A DNA stretch of 36,311 nt from Pelagophyceae sp. CCMP2097 (Eukaryota > Sar > Pelagophyceae): positions 837,711-874,021 of the forward strand of contig MU657166.1 of the NCBI GenBank assembly GCA_026770575.1, read 5' to 3'. The notes below the pieces were generated by a model. It saw nothing but the letters and a program-made list of their open reading frames with translations, was not told the DNA's origin and ran no database searches. The position numbers were made by a program, and so were the translations under genes. Shown here in pieces: positions 1 through 8,637 of the stretch; position 1 is the first letter of the stretch, and every line of letters begins with the position of its first letter.

Positions 1-497
1 ATAATAAAAATAAAGATAAGGAGGATTTGAAAGTTCAGCGATTAGTTAAATAATTTCAATTATTTACGTGGGCATTGCAATGGGATTTGGCTGTATCCTT
101 CGGGTCCTCCGTGTGCCTCCGGCGCGCTCTTGTAGGAAGTCCTTTCCCCTATTGGATTCAGGATCCCCTATTGGATTCCAACCTTCTTCTGAACTTTTTC
201 ACACTTTTTAAGCTCTTGGATTGGTGCAAAAATGCTTTTTCTGAACAAATTGCATTTTCAAGCCCTCTCATTTGCCATTCCGAATCCAATAGGGAGCAGA
301 ATCCAATAGGGGACGGAACTTCCTAATAGGAATTCCTAGTGTTCTCGGATCCGCGGAGGAGTCGGAGCAACTTGTGGATATTTTAAGCAAGCAACTTGAA
401 CCCGACTTGAACGTAATTATAACGCTACCTTGAACCCGGTCGGTTGTGCCTCGAGGCGTCGAGCGTGGCCAGCCGCATACTGAGTCAAACGTCGGGC
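1..497. other. AT-rich 5' flank without a supported gene
   Basis: This stretch is much richer in A and T than the rest of the window. It holds the foldback element at 133-325, a 12-bp palindrome (TAGGAATTCCTA) at 327-338 that recurs near 11.2 kb, and a short sequence at 374-394 that recurs at 36.1 kb. The only open frame (75-326) runs straight through the foldback arms and has no recognisable protein, so I do not call it. The part next to 497 presumably contains the promoter of the sulfotransferase-like gene, but I see no clear promoter motif. Confidence 0.6.
133..325. mobile_element. Foldback or MITE-like inverted-repeat element
   Basis: The sequence at 133-180 reappears as an imperfect reverse complement at about 279-325. 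The outer ends are exact inverted copies (TAGGAAGT against ACTTCCTA). Inside each arm the motif CCCCTATTGGATTC occurs as a full or near copy twice. The arms are about 45 bp long and the centre is about 100 bp of AT-rich sequence with no coding capacity. That matches a non-autonomous DNA element (MITE) or a foldback. I cannot define a target-site duplication with certainty, and no transposase is present, so the family is unknown. Confidence 0.5.
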
Positions 498-1490
498 ATG
501 CCGCGGGCGCGCCTTTGGTGCGCGGCGGCGCTCTCCGGCTCGCTTGCGGCGCTGATTTTGCCGATTGCGTCTGGCGCGGAGAACTGGGACGCTTGGAGCA
601 GCCGGAGGCAGGACCGGCTTTTGATCTACACCGTGGGCAAGACGGGGTCCGAGACTCTGCAGCAATCGTTGGAGGCGTTTACGGGGCAGCCGGTGCCGTA
701 CTTCCACGGCGAAAAGGGCGAAATCTTGAACCGCATCGGGGCCAGGAAGCAGGTCGGCGTCAAGTGCCACAAGTTCGAGGCGGCGCGCGAATTTCGAGAC
801 GCGGCGAAGAAGAGCCGCCTCTGGACGGTGGCCCTCGTCCGCAACCCGTTTGACCGAGAAGCCTCGGCCTTCTTTCAGAACTTTGACCGCCACGCGTCGG
901 GCCCCTGCGGCACGACGAAGCACGACTTTGATTCCATCAAGGCCGTCTTCGACAAGTGCCGGCTGGGGCTCTCAGAGGACGACGCGGCGTTCTACCCCAA
1001 GTTCCGCAAGCTCACCCATGTAACCTTGCTCGACCACGCCTCGACGGTCCGCGAAAACCGAACGCTGCGGCTCTACGGCGTGAGCGGGCCCGTCTTGCTC
1101 CTGCGACTAGAGGACATGAAGAGTTGGGCCACCTCGCTCCAGCCGTTTTTCCATAATGCCTCCTTTGGCCACCGCAACTCCGCCGACAACGCCGACCTCT
1201 ACGAGACTTTCAAGCGCCGCTACAGGTACGGCATTGCCGCCGCGGCGAAGATGGTCGACTCGCCGACGATGAAATTCTACGACGACAACGAGACGATTGC
1301 GCTCCTCCAACACCACGTCGACTTCAGAGGCTTCCAAGCCACGAACATCTCAAACCTCCCCGAAGCCGCGATACCGCTCTTGGAAATCGCCTTCCGGAGG
1401 GCCAGCGCGGCCGCCGCACCGCCGGACCCCGAAACCCCGCTCGAGACGCCGCGCCGGCCCTATCAGCCGGCACGAGCGCCCCGAAGCTAA
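498..1490 (+). CDS. Putative sulfotransferase (NKWYS / capsule-synthesis-like family)
   Basis: A single exon of 330 residues. The frame opens further upstream, but 498 is the first ATG and is followed by a hydrophobic stretch (about residues 6-26), so the product is secreted or a type II Golgi membrane protein. Two motifs resemble the PAPS-binding sites of sulfotransferases: a 5'-phosphosulfate loop with GKTGSETL after a hydrophobic strand (about residues 41-54), and a 3'-phosphate motif RNPFDREASAFFQN (about residues 113-126). The second is close to the arrangement in the putative capsular polysaccharide synthesis family (Pfam NKWYS), which is sulfotransferase-like. The likely role is sulfation of a surface polysaccharide or glycoprotein; acceptor unknown. 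The C-terminus is low-complexity and rich in proline, alanine and arginine. There are no introns, unlike most neighbours. I am confident of the fold and not of the substrate. Confidence 0.72.
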   Translation: MPRARLWCAAALSGSLAALILPIASGAENWDAWSSRRQDRLLIYTVGKTGSETLQQSLEAFTGQPVPYFHGEKGEILNRIGARKQVGVKCHKFEAAREFRDAAKKSRLWTVALVRNPFDREASAFFQNFDRHASGPCGTTKHDFDSIKAVFDKCRLGLSEDDAAFYPKFRKLTHVTLLDHASTVRENRTLRLYGVSGPVLLLRLEDMKSWATSLQPFFHNASFGHRNSADNADLYETFKRRYRYGIAAAAKMVDSPTMKFYDDNETIALLQHHVDFRGFQATNISNLPEAAIPLLEIAFRRASAAAAPPDPETPLETPRRPYQPARAPRS

Positions 1491-1708
1491 ACGCAACCGC
1501 GAAAAAGAGCCGGCGGCGATGAAGGATGTCTTGCTAAAACATGCACTCTCCGGCGCCGGGAGCCAGTTCTGGTCACCAGTACAGGGCCCGAGGACGTTGC
1601 CAAAAGGTGCCTTCATCGCCGAAACGGGTTTATTTTAGCGAATTTTGTGTGTGTGCCCGGTCATCGGTGTCGAACATCGAGCGACGAACGAAGCGAGCGA
1701 GGCCTGCC

Positions 1709-2832
1709 ATGGCCCTGGGGTTCGGGCGTGCCGTCGGGTGGCTCCTGCTCGCGGGCTGCGCGACGGCGCTGGTCCCGCCCAGCCCCGCGCACGGCCGCGC
1801 GGGCGCGCCGCGCAGGGCCGTCGACGCCGGTGGCTTCGACAGCGGCGGGTGGCCCTACGTGATGCACTTCGACGGCGGGTCGCGGGGCAACCCGGGGTCC
1901 GCAGGCTGCGGGGCCGTGGTCGAGGCCGTCGACGCCGCGTCTGGCGAGCGCGCCGTCGTGTGAGTCCCGTAGCCGCGCCCGCCTCCGTCCCCGACGGAGC
2001 CGCAGGTGGGCCGGCTGGGCGTACTGCAGCGTCTTAGGTGGGCCGGCTGGGCGTACTGCGGTGAATTCGAGACGAACAACGTGGTGCGTCGGCGCGGCGC
2101 CGAGCCCGAACCCGAGGGCTCTTTGCCAATGTCGGGCGCCTCTGCGCGCAGGCGGAGTACGCCGGGCTCATGCTCGGCGCGAGCGCCATGGCGCAGCGCA
2201 ACATCACGAAGTGCCTCATCTGTGGCGATTCCAAGTATGTTGCGGTTCCGAGTACGGACCCGCCCGGCCGCGGAGACGCGTCGACGACCGACGCCGTAGG
2301 TTGGTGCTCGAGCAAGTGGTGCGCCGCACGTCGAATTCTCCGCGAATAAGCATGCGGGAGCTGGCGCGCTTCGCGGGCTGTCGCCGGCGTTTCCCCGACG
2401 CGCGCGGTCTAGGCCGGCACGTGGCGCGGCGCGGCGCCCGCGCTTTCGACTTTGCCGCGCCCTTGACTCGCCTGCGCAGGCGCTGCCGCAACGTGAACCT
2501 CGCCGCGCTCCGCGGCCGCGTCGTCGCCGTGCTGGACACGTTTGGCGATTTCGAACTGCGCCACGTCCCCCGCGCCGAAAACGTGAGACAAAAGGCGTGA
2601 GGCCTTGCCGATGAGCCTCGTCGGCGACGCACGCGCGGCGGGACTAGGCAAAGGCGAGCGTCGCCCGCTTGCGCCGCGCGCCTTGGTCGCGCGCCGCCGC
2701 CGCGGCGTCCTTGACGCGCGGCTCTCGCAGGCCGACGCGCTTGCGAACATCGCCATGGACTCGCGCGCCTCTGGCGCCATGGGCCGCGACCAGCTCAAAG
2801 AACTGGAAACGAACTTCCCAAACTTTAACTGA
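1709..2832 (+). CDS. RNase H domain protein with N-terminal targeting sequence
   Basis: Seven exons: 1709-1959, 2038-2083, 2152-2234, 2300-2318, 2413-2423, 2480-2582, 2731-2832, giving 204 residues. All joins keep phase and rebuild an unbroken RNase H fold of the short bacterial/archaeal type. The acidic residues are visible: D in HFDGGSRGNPG, E in ETNNVAEY, D in CGDSKLVLEQ, D in ADALAN, with the family motif ELRHVPRAEN before the last one. It should cut the RNA strand of RNA-DNA hybrids. The N-terminus (MALGFGRAVGWLLLAGCATALV) is a signal-like helix followed by a basic region, so plastid or secretory targeting is likely. Exon 5 is only 11 nt and is followed by a GC-AG intron (2424-2479). A 32-bp tandem duplication at the start of exon 2 makes two candidate acceptors. 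The spacing between EN and AD is two residues shorter than usual. Confidence 0.85.
2006..2059. repeat. 32-bp tandem duplication at an exon edge
   Basis: The 22 bases at 2006-2027 are repeated exactly at 2038-2059, with a 10-base spacer that supplies a second AG. Both copies are preceded by a usable acceptor (CAG before 2006, TAG before 2038). Only the second acceptor keeps the RNase H frame, because the period is 32 nt. Confidence 0.85.
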
Positions 2833-3072
2833 CGCAGACCGATGCGCGCCGCAACCGACCGCGCCGCAACAGATGGGGCGCGCTCGCCGGTGCCTCCCCC
2901 GGCGGTCCTTCTGGGGGAAGACTCCCTACTCGAGAGGATACTGCGGAGGGACGTTGATAGAGACGTCGGCCTCGGCCGCGGCAGGGCGGCCCGCAGAAAA
3001 GAATCCATCAAGACTCAGTGTATGCATGCCGTCCCGGTATCGCACGCGCGCTGCATCTCGTGGGGTCGGCGA

Positions 3073-4243
3073 TCACGGGAAGAGTTGCGCCGTGAGCTCG
3101 AAGACCGCCCTCGCAGCAGAGGGTGGTTGTCCCTTGGCCGCAGCGCGCTTGTAGAGGCGCAGCGCCTCGTGGAGGTCCTGCGGGACGCCTTTGCCAGCAT
3201 CGTGACACGCGCCGAAGTTGTAGAGCGCTTCCGCATGGCCCTGCGCCGCGGCGAGGCGCCACCACCGCGCGGCTTGGGCGTCCGACTGCGCCACACCCTC
3301 GCCATCGGCGAACATATTGCCGAGGTTAAATTGCATATCAGCATCTCCTTGCTCGGCTGCGCGCCGGTACCACTGCGCGGCGGTCTTGTAGTTGATCGGC
3401 ACGCCCCGGCCTTTATAATAAATAGAGCGCAGTTTACACTGCGCTCGTATATCTCCTTGCGCCGCTGCGAGATCGTACAACTGTATTAAAGGAAGAGGGT
3501 GCCTGTGGGCGGTGCTGATTGTAACCTCATTAACCAAGGCCGGCAAACCTCAGTTCACCGATACCTCACCTGAATTCGGCGTCACCTCATTAAGGTAAAG
3601 CGTAACCTCATTTGGAACAATTTCTCCACTTCTCCGCGCAACCCGAGCAGGTCAACTTGCCGCAGCATTCGTAGAATCTTTGCGCTCCTGGAAGCGCATC
3701 GAAGCAAACGGCGCATGTGCCGCGCCGGTCCAGCCTGTCGTGCACAGCAGTGGTCTCGGCCGCCGCTGCCTTGTCCGTCCGAACAGCCGATAAGCGCCCC
3801 GCCACCTTTAAACCAGCTGCTGGCGCAACGTCTGCGACGATAATGGGCTCGTCGTTCTTCAGGTCCAGCTTCTCCGGGAAGACGCGCCATAGCAGCGTGG
3901 CCCACGCAGCGTAAATGCGAAAAAATATAGCAAACGTCCAGGCGACGCGCGAGTCGAGGACGCGGTCTGGGGCGTCGTCGACGATTGTCCCTGGCGCCTC
4001 CGCCTTTGTGTTCAGGACTGGCGCGACGTCCGCGAAGATGGCGGGCTCCTCCTTGGTCTTCAGCGGCATGAGCGAGTCGAGGAGGCGGTCCTGGAACTCG
4101 GCTGCGAGCCGCTTGCACTGCGCCTTGTGCCCGCGCTCGTGCCAGTCAACGAGCTGGCACTTTTTGGAGCAATAATGCCGCGATTTGCACTTGGTGCAGT
4201 GCTTGCCTCCCGGCTCGTCTCAGACGCAGCACGGCTTCGGCAC
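3073..4243 (-). pseudogene. Decayed MYND / RING-like / Sel1-repeat gene
   Basis: Read from high to low coordinates, three domains occur in the order expected for one protein. At 4020-4230 is a MYND zinc finger (motifs HCTKCKSRHYCSKKC and DWHERGHKAQC). At 3608-3720 is the first half of a RING-like finger (CAVCFDALPG, then CGKLTCSGC). At 3073-3546 are about three Sel1 repeats (ends such as YRRAAEQGDADMQFNLG). The frame is broken in several ways: the codon where a start is expected is GTG (about 4243), a TGA falls within the MYND finger start (about 4225), the RING half ends in a stop at 3608, and the Sel1 part lies in another frame. The gap between the two halves (3547-3607) is filled by degenerate repeats of a TGAGGT motif. 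The family probably mediates protein-protein contacts. Here it looks dead. Confidence 0.72.
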
Positions 4244-5010
4244 GGTTAGGGCCCCCGTAGGGCTATCTCTTCGTCCGAAAATCATTGCATTTCTTGAAAA
4301 TCAATGCAAAATATTTGTGATTTTAGACGCAACTTAGCGCATTCGACGCGCGCTGACGCGGCAAGTCCGAATCCGCTACTTTTAGCGTGTTTTGCGATAG
4401 TCGAAATATTTAGCGATAAACGTCATTTGACTGCCCCACACCGTTTTTTTTGATACTATCGTGCCCCAGGTCCGCCAAGTCTCGGGGTGAAGAAAGTACG
4501 CCAGACAGCGATTTAATATCGGCACCGACGAGTGAAAAGGGTCCCACAGGCGAAAACGGCCGGAAAAAAGAAACTGGAAAGAACGTTCCTTGGAACGTTC
4601 TTCTAGCAGGTACAGACCTACAAATCCATGGGGCTAGCCCCTACGCGGCCCTAACGCGGTTCCCCCATAAAGCACGATTTCAGCGCGGCGGTCGGCGGGT
4701 CGTCCATCTGCGCCTCGCTGCACGTTCGCTGTCCAGCTGCGCGTTTGTTATCTTCCAGTCCTTGACGATAGAACGGTCCTCGGATGTTTGGGGAGGACGA
4801 AGCGCCGTCGCGCTGCGCAGCCTGAGTTACGTAGGACGGAGGGATAACAAAAAGGCGAACGCTCGCTGACTTATTTTGGCGACGTAGAGACGCATTCAAG
4901 TTTTTTACCCGGCCGGCGCCTCGCGCGCGAGCTCGCGCTCTCGGCGTCGCGCTGAGCGGCGATCCCGGTTGCCTTGCTTCCTCCTGGCCTTGCTACGGTC
5001 ATCAGAGGGC
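4244..5010. other. Intergenic stretch of about 770 bases
   Basis: No convincing gene. The first 250 bases are AT-rich. A perfect palindrome lies at 4580-4601 and a small GGGGCTAGCCCC palindrome at about 4631. The 139-residue frame at 4450-4869 has no recognisable composition or domain and I reject it. The 3' part presumably holds the promoter of the oxygenase gene that starts at 5011. Confidence 0.6.
4580..4601. repeat. 22-bp perfect palindrome, heat-shock-element-like
   Basis: AGAACGTTCC and its reverse complement GGAACGTTCT are separated by TT. It contains GAAnnTTC twice, the core of a eukaryotic heat-shock element, but the two cores are 4 bases apart instead of the usual 2. It lies about 410 bases upstream of the oxygenase start. 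A regulatory role is a guess. Confidence 0.6.
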
Positions 5011-6186
5011 ATGGGCTTGAAAGGGCGGCGCGACAAGAAACCTCTAGCGCCGGTACCTGGCGCCGGTGGCGCCGCCGCCGGTGGCGCCGCGGCCGAGGCG
5101 GTGCCGGCGGTGCGGCACGCGCAGCTGCTGGGCGCGCTCACGCGCGACGAGCGCAAGTTCGTCGAGGCGGTGACCGTCGACGCGACGTCGGCGCTCGACT
5201 CGGGCGCGCGCGGCGGTCCGCGCGAGGCGGCGCTGCGCGAGGCGGCGATGAAGCGGTGCTCCGCGGAGGCGGTGGCGGCCATCCGCGCGCAGCACTGCTG
5301 CGTCATCCTCGGGGCGCTGGCTCCGGGAGAGGTCGAAGACATGCTCGAAGAGTACGCGTCGCACGCGCGCGTCGCCGCGATCGGCGAAAAGGCCGCCTCG
5401 AAGAGGAGCGGCACGCGCTTCTTCAACTGCACCTGCCAACTCGGGCCCGCCTGCGCCTTTGGAGGCTGGATGCCCACGGCACCGGAAACGCGCAAAGCGC
5501 TCCTCGGCCGAGACAGCGTCTGGCGCCGCGCCGTCGAGGAACTCGGCTTCGGACACGTCGCACGCGTCGAGGTGCGCACCGACGCCCAGCGAGACACGCG
5601 TGAGTGTTCTGCTAGGTGGTCACGGGCCATGCGGGCGCGCGATGCCAGGACTGGCACGTCGATGGTATTCACGGCCTCACAGTCATCTTCGCCCTCGTCG
5701 ACGTCGACGCCGCGCGAGGCCCGACGCAGGCGCGTCCTTGCGTCGCTTCCTCGAAAAATGTTCCGAAGAGGATAGACTCTAGCTCGATTTTGCGCACACG
5801 TTTCTCGATGTCGACGGCGCCACCAAAGTCAAGGGCGGCGTGCCCGGCATGCCCGCCGACGCGCGCGTCCACGCCGGCGCCCTGCCGCGCGGCGCGGTAC
5901 TGCTCTTCAACGCCAACGTCCGATGCCGCGCCTGGCAAGAAAACCCGGACCGTCGCACGTGCGACGGCGGACACGCCACCGGCATTCTCAGAGGCTCGAT
6001 GCGGGTTCCCATCGTGGATGATGCGCGACGGGTGCATCTGGGTCCACTGCCGTCACGTCGCTTCAGGTCAGCCACCGGGGCACGGCCAACCTGAGTGCGA
6101 CGGACCGGCCCGTGCTCGTCTTGGACACGTCACCACCCTGCGGCCACTCCACCGCCGGCTTCGAGCGCACCTTTGGCGTGTCGTAA
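5011..6186 (+). CDS. Phytanoyl-CoA dioxygenase-like Fe(II)/2-oxoglutarate oxygenase
   Basis: Four exons: 5011-5571, 5616-5729, 5783-5917, 6067-6186, giving 309 residues. The start is the first ATG in a long open exon. After a low-complexity Ala/Gly tract comes the N-terminal helix of PhyH-type oxygenases (QHCCVILGALAPGEVEDML). Exon 2 carries the iron-binding H-x-D (DWHVDGIHGLTVIFALVDVD) and ends RGPTQ. Exon 4 carries the distal iron-binding histidine and the 2-oxoglutarate-binding arginine (SHRGTANLSATDRPVLVLD). A complete 2-His-1-carboxylate site is therefore present only when all introns are removed. The second intron (5730-5782) starts GCGCGT and ends CTCTAG; no GT donor preserves the frame there. 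The substrate is unknown; the family hydroxylates lipids, amino acids and small metabolites. No targeting peptide is obvious. Confidence 0.82.
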
Positions 6187-6707
6187 AACACCGTGAAACG
6201 CCGCCCGACGCGCCGCGCCGGGCCCCAAAGTGCGCCGCGTTTGAGCTTCGTCAGATGTCAGCGTGCCAGGCTTGGGGCATACTCACATCATCCCGCAGCA
6301 CCTTTGCATCGAGCACTCGCAAAGAGGCGCGCCGCGAGCTCGCGCCGAGGCCACCGTGTGCAGGGGGTGTTTCCTTCGCGTCGAACTATGCGACGAGGAG
6401 CCTCGGAGAGCCGATCGCGGGCCGGCAAAGGTGGCCAGGAGCCTGCTCCTGAATGTGTATGTGTACCCTGCGATGTCTTGGAGGAGCCTCCTCTCTACGG
6501 GCCTCTCAAGGGCCGGTTCGGTGGCTCGTGAATGGCGATGCGTGTTTACCCCTCGAGAGTGAGATGGCGCGTATGTAAGGCCGACCCGCCGGCACGGAGT
6601 TTGGGGCCACGAGGCTGCCGCTCTCCGGGCGCGCGTGTGTCCCACGTGGTGCGGCACCAACCGTTCTACGATGCGTGCGTCGGCCGCGCGCATCAGGCAG
6701 AGGCCTG
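6187..6707. other. Gene-poor stretch of about 520 bases
   Basis: Several overlapping arginine-rich frames exist on both strands, as expected for random GC-rich sequence. None shows a domain, a signal peptide or a phase-consistent exon chain. I see nothing I can name here. Confidence 0.5.
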
Positions 6708-7560
6708 CTACGCGGGGGCCGGCGGGTCCGCGATGGCGGCGAGGATAGCGTCGACGTCGCCGGGCACGGCGAGGCCGTGGGACTCGAGGCGCTTGTAGAG
6801 CTCCTTGTCGCTGGTCCGGAGCCGCTTTGGGTCGTTTGATGGCGCTGCCTCGGCTATGGCCCCGCTCCGGCGTCCTTGGACGTATGCACCACCACCGTAC
6901 TCGCCGATGCGACCATTGCACCGTGTTCGCGCGCTCGCGGAAGCGTATCGCAGGCTCGCTCCGTGGCTCGCTACGGTCGACGCTTTGCTCGCCACGGGGG
7001 CGACGTTGATCTGCGCGCACAAGCGGCGCTACGTGAGTCGCCGCCGCGCGTTCTTCAGAGCACTAAAGTCGACGACAGGCGAACGTCGACGCGGCACTCG
7101 ACAGTGCGCTGGCCGCGCGCGGTGTCGCGGCGCCTCGATCACCACCCGCTCCACGTCTCGGACCGCGTCGACGTCTGGGTGCTCCGGCGCCGCGACTGCG
7201 GCGATCCGCCCGTGTTATTAACGGCGGCATGATCGTCGAACAGGGTTGGCTCTCGCCGGGCACGCGCTTTCCCCGCTTGGCCTTCGGCGCGGCCGCAGGT
7301 TTTTTCGAGGCGTTGAGCGCCAACTCCGCCGGCTCGAGGAGCTGCGACGGCACGTCGTTGGGCTTGACGACGTGCCGCAGCTCGGACCGCGGCACGTACG
7401 CCTAGAGTTGTTTGCTCGTCACTCGAGGCGCTTGCATGAAGCCGACGTACTTTTTCACGCGAACCGAGGCGGCCCCAAAAGTCGTCGCTGATGAGCTGGT
7501 AGGCCGGTCGCGGCCGCGCGTCGTGCTGCCCGAGACGCACTCAGACAAGTGGAATCCTTT
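6708..7560 (-). CDS. Hypothetical protein (3' portion; 5' end unresolved)
   Basis: A possible minus-strand gene. The 3' exon ends at 6708 and encodes a natural-looking helical tail (SDKELYKRLESHGLAVPGDV, then DAILAAIADPPAPA). Upstream, an exon with PAYQLISDDFWGRLGSREK ends at a GTACGT donor (about 7452). A 49-nt intron joins it in phase to AYVPRSELRHVVKPNDVP and a lysine/proline-rich region (about 7230-7402). How the 7.2-7.4 kb part joins the 6.7-7.0 kb part is not clear, and no start codon is convincing. No known domain is recognised. Part of the locus overlaps a plus-strand fragment that looks like a methyltransferase tail, so at least one of the two readings is wrong. Confidence 0.35.
6870..7230 (+). 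pseudogene. Possible fragment of a METTL21-type methyltransferase C-terminus
   Basis: Three short segments resemble the end of class I protein-lysine methyltransferases: LDVCTTTVLADATIA (about 6876-6920), LAEAYRRLAPWLATVDALLA then TGATLICAHKRRY (about 6940-7033), and DRVDVWVLRRRD (about 7165-7200). A one-base frame change separates the first two. A GTGAGT donor follows the second. The S-adenosylmethionine-binding half of the domain is not present upstream. If real, this is a truncated, frameshifted copy; it could also be a chance match opposite the minus-strand gene. Confidence 0.25.
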
Positions 7561-8307
7561 GGCCAACGGGCCGCTGCAGCTTCTACGGCAGGGACGCGGA
7601 GCAGAGGCGGACTTTTTAGATTGTCGGAAAAGGAGAGGAGCTTCTGCGCGCGGCTGCCGTGGGCGGGGCTCTGAGCCGCGTCTTCGTGCGTTCACTCTTC
7701 GCCTTGGGCATCGCGCTGCGCGACGCCTAGGAGCGGCGATGAGCCATGCGCAGTCCGCGAAGGCCCGTCGCTCGAGGCATTGCAGCAACAGAGCACTGCT
7801 CGTCGGACTGGCTGCGCGTCGCACCTCGCCGGGGCGCGGACCGGCTGCCGCTGCGCGACGCCTCGCCTAGTAGAGGCGGCCATGAAGGACGCGCGGGGGG
7901 GGGCGCGAAAGGCCTTGGCGCGAGGCGTGACAGCGACGGCTCTCGGCAGGCGTCACGCACCTCGCCGCAAAGGCGCGGGCCGGCTGCGCGTGCTGCGCGC
8001 CGCGGCTGCCGCTGCGCGACGCCTCGGGGCTGTTGTGCACTTCGTCTTTACGGCGCCTCGAATTTCCCCCCTGCCGCGCGCGGCAGCTCCCCTGCCGCGC
8101 GCGGCAGGGGCCGCGCGAAGAGGCGAACGGCTTCGCGCACCGACGACGAGGGCGAGGCGAGCAACCTCCTGCAAGCCGAATTGCCTGGCCTTTCTTGACC
8201 CCTGACCACTGGCAGTGTCAGAGAGTACTTCAGGACCGTTGACGAAGGATTCATCGTACAAACGGCAGCGCTCGGTGACGGCAGCGGGGCACGTCCGTCG
8301 AGGTCCG
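7561..8307. other. Gene-poor stretch with direct repeats and palindromes
   Basis: No supported gene. A 23-bp sequence (GGCTGCCGCTGCGCGACGCC plus TCG) occurs at 7843-7865 and again at 8004-8026, with weaker copies near 7710. Two copies of a 16-bp palindrome lie at 8071-8107. A plus-strand frame around 7412-7620 (containing KPTYFFTRTEAAPKVVADEL) reads fairly well but has no start, domain or exon partner that I can support. Confidence 0.5.
8071..8110. repeat. Two tandem GC palindromes
   Basis: The perfect palindrome CTGCCGCGCGCGGCAG occurs at 8071-8086 and 8092-8107. The second copy extends to a 22-bp perfect palindrome at 8089-8110. Either copy could form a very stable hairpin. Confidence 0.85.
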
Positions 8308-8600
8308 TCAATGACTCTCGGACACCGATCGCGAGCTCGCGAGCAGCACATCTAGGCCTAGGTCTTCAAGCGCAAAGTTTCTGAGATTCTTTAAGGAGGT
8401 TCCTAGCCGACGCATAAGCACGCACTCCCTGACCGGAGATGAGCTTGCGCACACACACGTACCTGGAAACTTGAACTATCGCTGAAAATCGCGTCTTCGG
8501 CGATCGGTGGGACGAGAAAGCGCGGCGCGCGACGGAAAGGCTCGACCGAGTCGGGAGGCAATCGAGCAGGGCGAAGGAGGTCTCTTGGAGGCTCGGCTCG
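8308..8600 (-). CDS. Possible hypothetical protein, C-terminal part
   Basis: Minus-strand coding is suggested by a segment DSVEPFRRAPRFLVPPIAED followed by AIFSDSSSFQ (about 8465-8550), which runs into a GT-rich donor region, and by a last exon 8308-8380 reading NFALEDLGLDVLLASSRSVS before the stop at 8308. The donor lies in a (GT)n run (8449-8462), so the exact splice position is ambiguous. The 5' end would overlap the first exon of the plus-strand gene at 8638. No family is recognised. Confidence 0.3.
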
Positions 8601-8637
8601 GTCGAGGAGTCGGCCCGTGAAAAGAGGCCTCGCAACA

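Noticed and set aside
75..326. 83-residue open frame in the AT-rich flank
   Set aside because: It lies exactly over the inverted-repeat element; its sequence is explained by the repeat arms and has no protein-like conservation.
2319..2479. Continuous RNase H exon without introns (2300-2582 is open)
   Set aside because: It would insert about 50 arginine-rich residues in the fold; two short introns around an 11-nt exon restore the family sequence exactly.
4450..4869. 139-residue plus-strand frame
   Set aside because: No domain, no exon partners, contains the palindrome; looks like chance.
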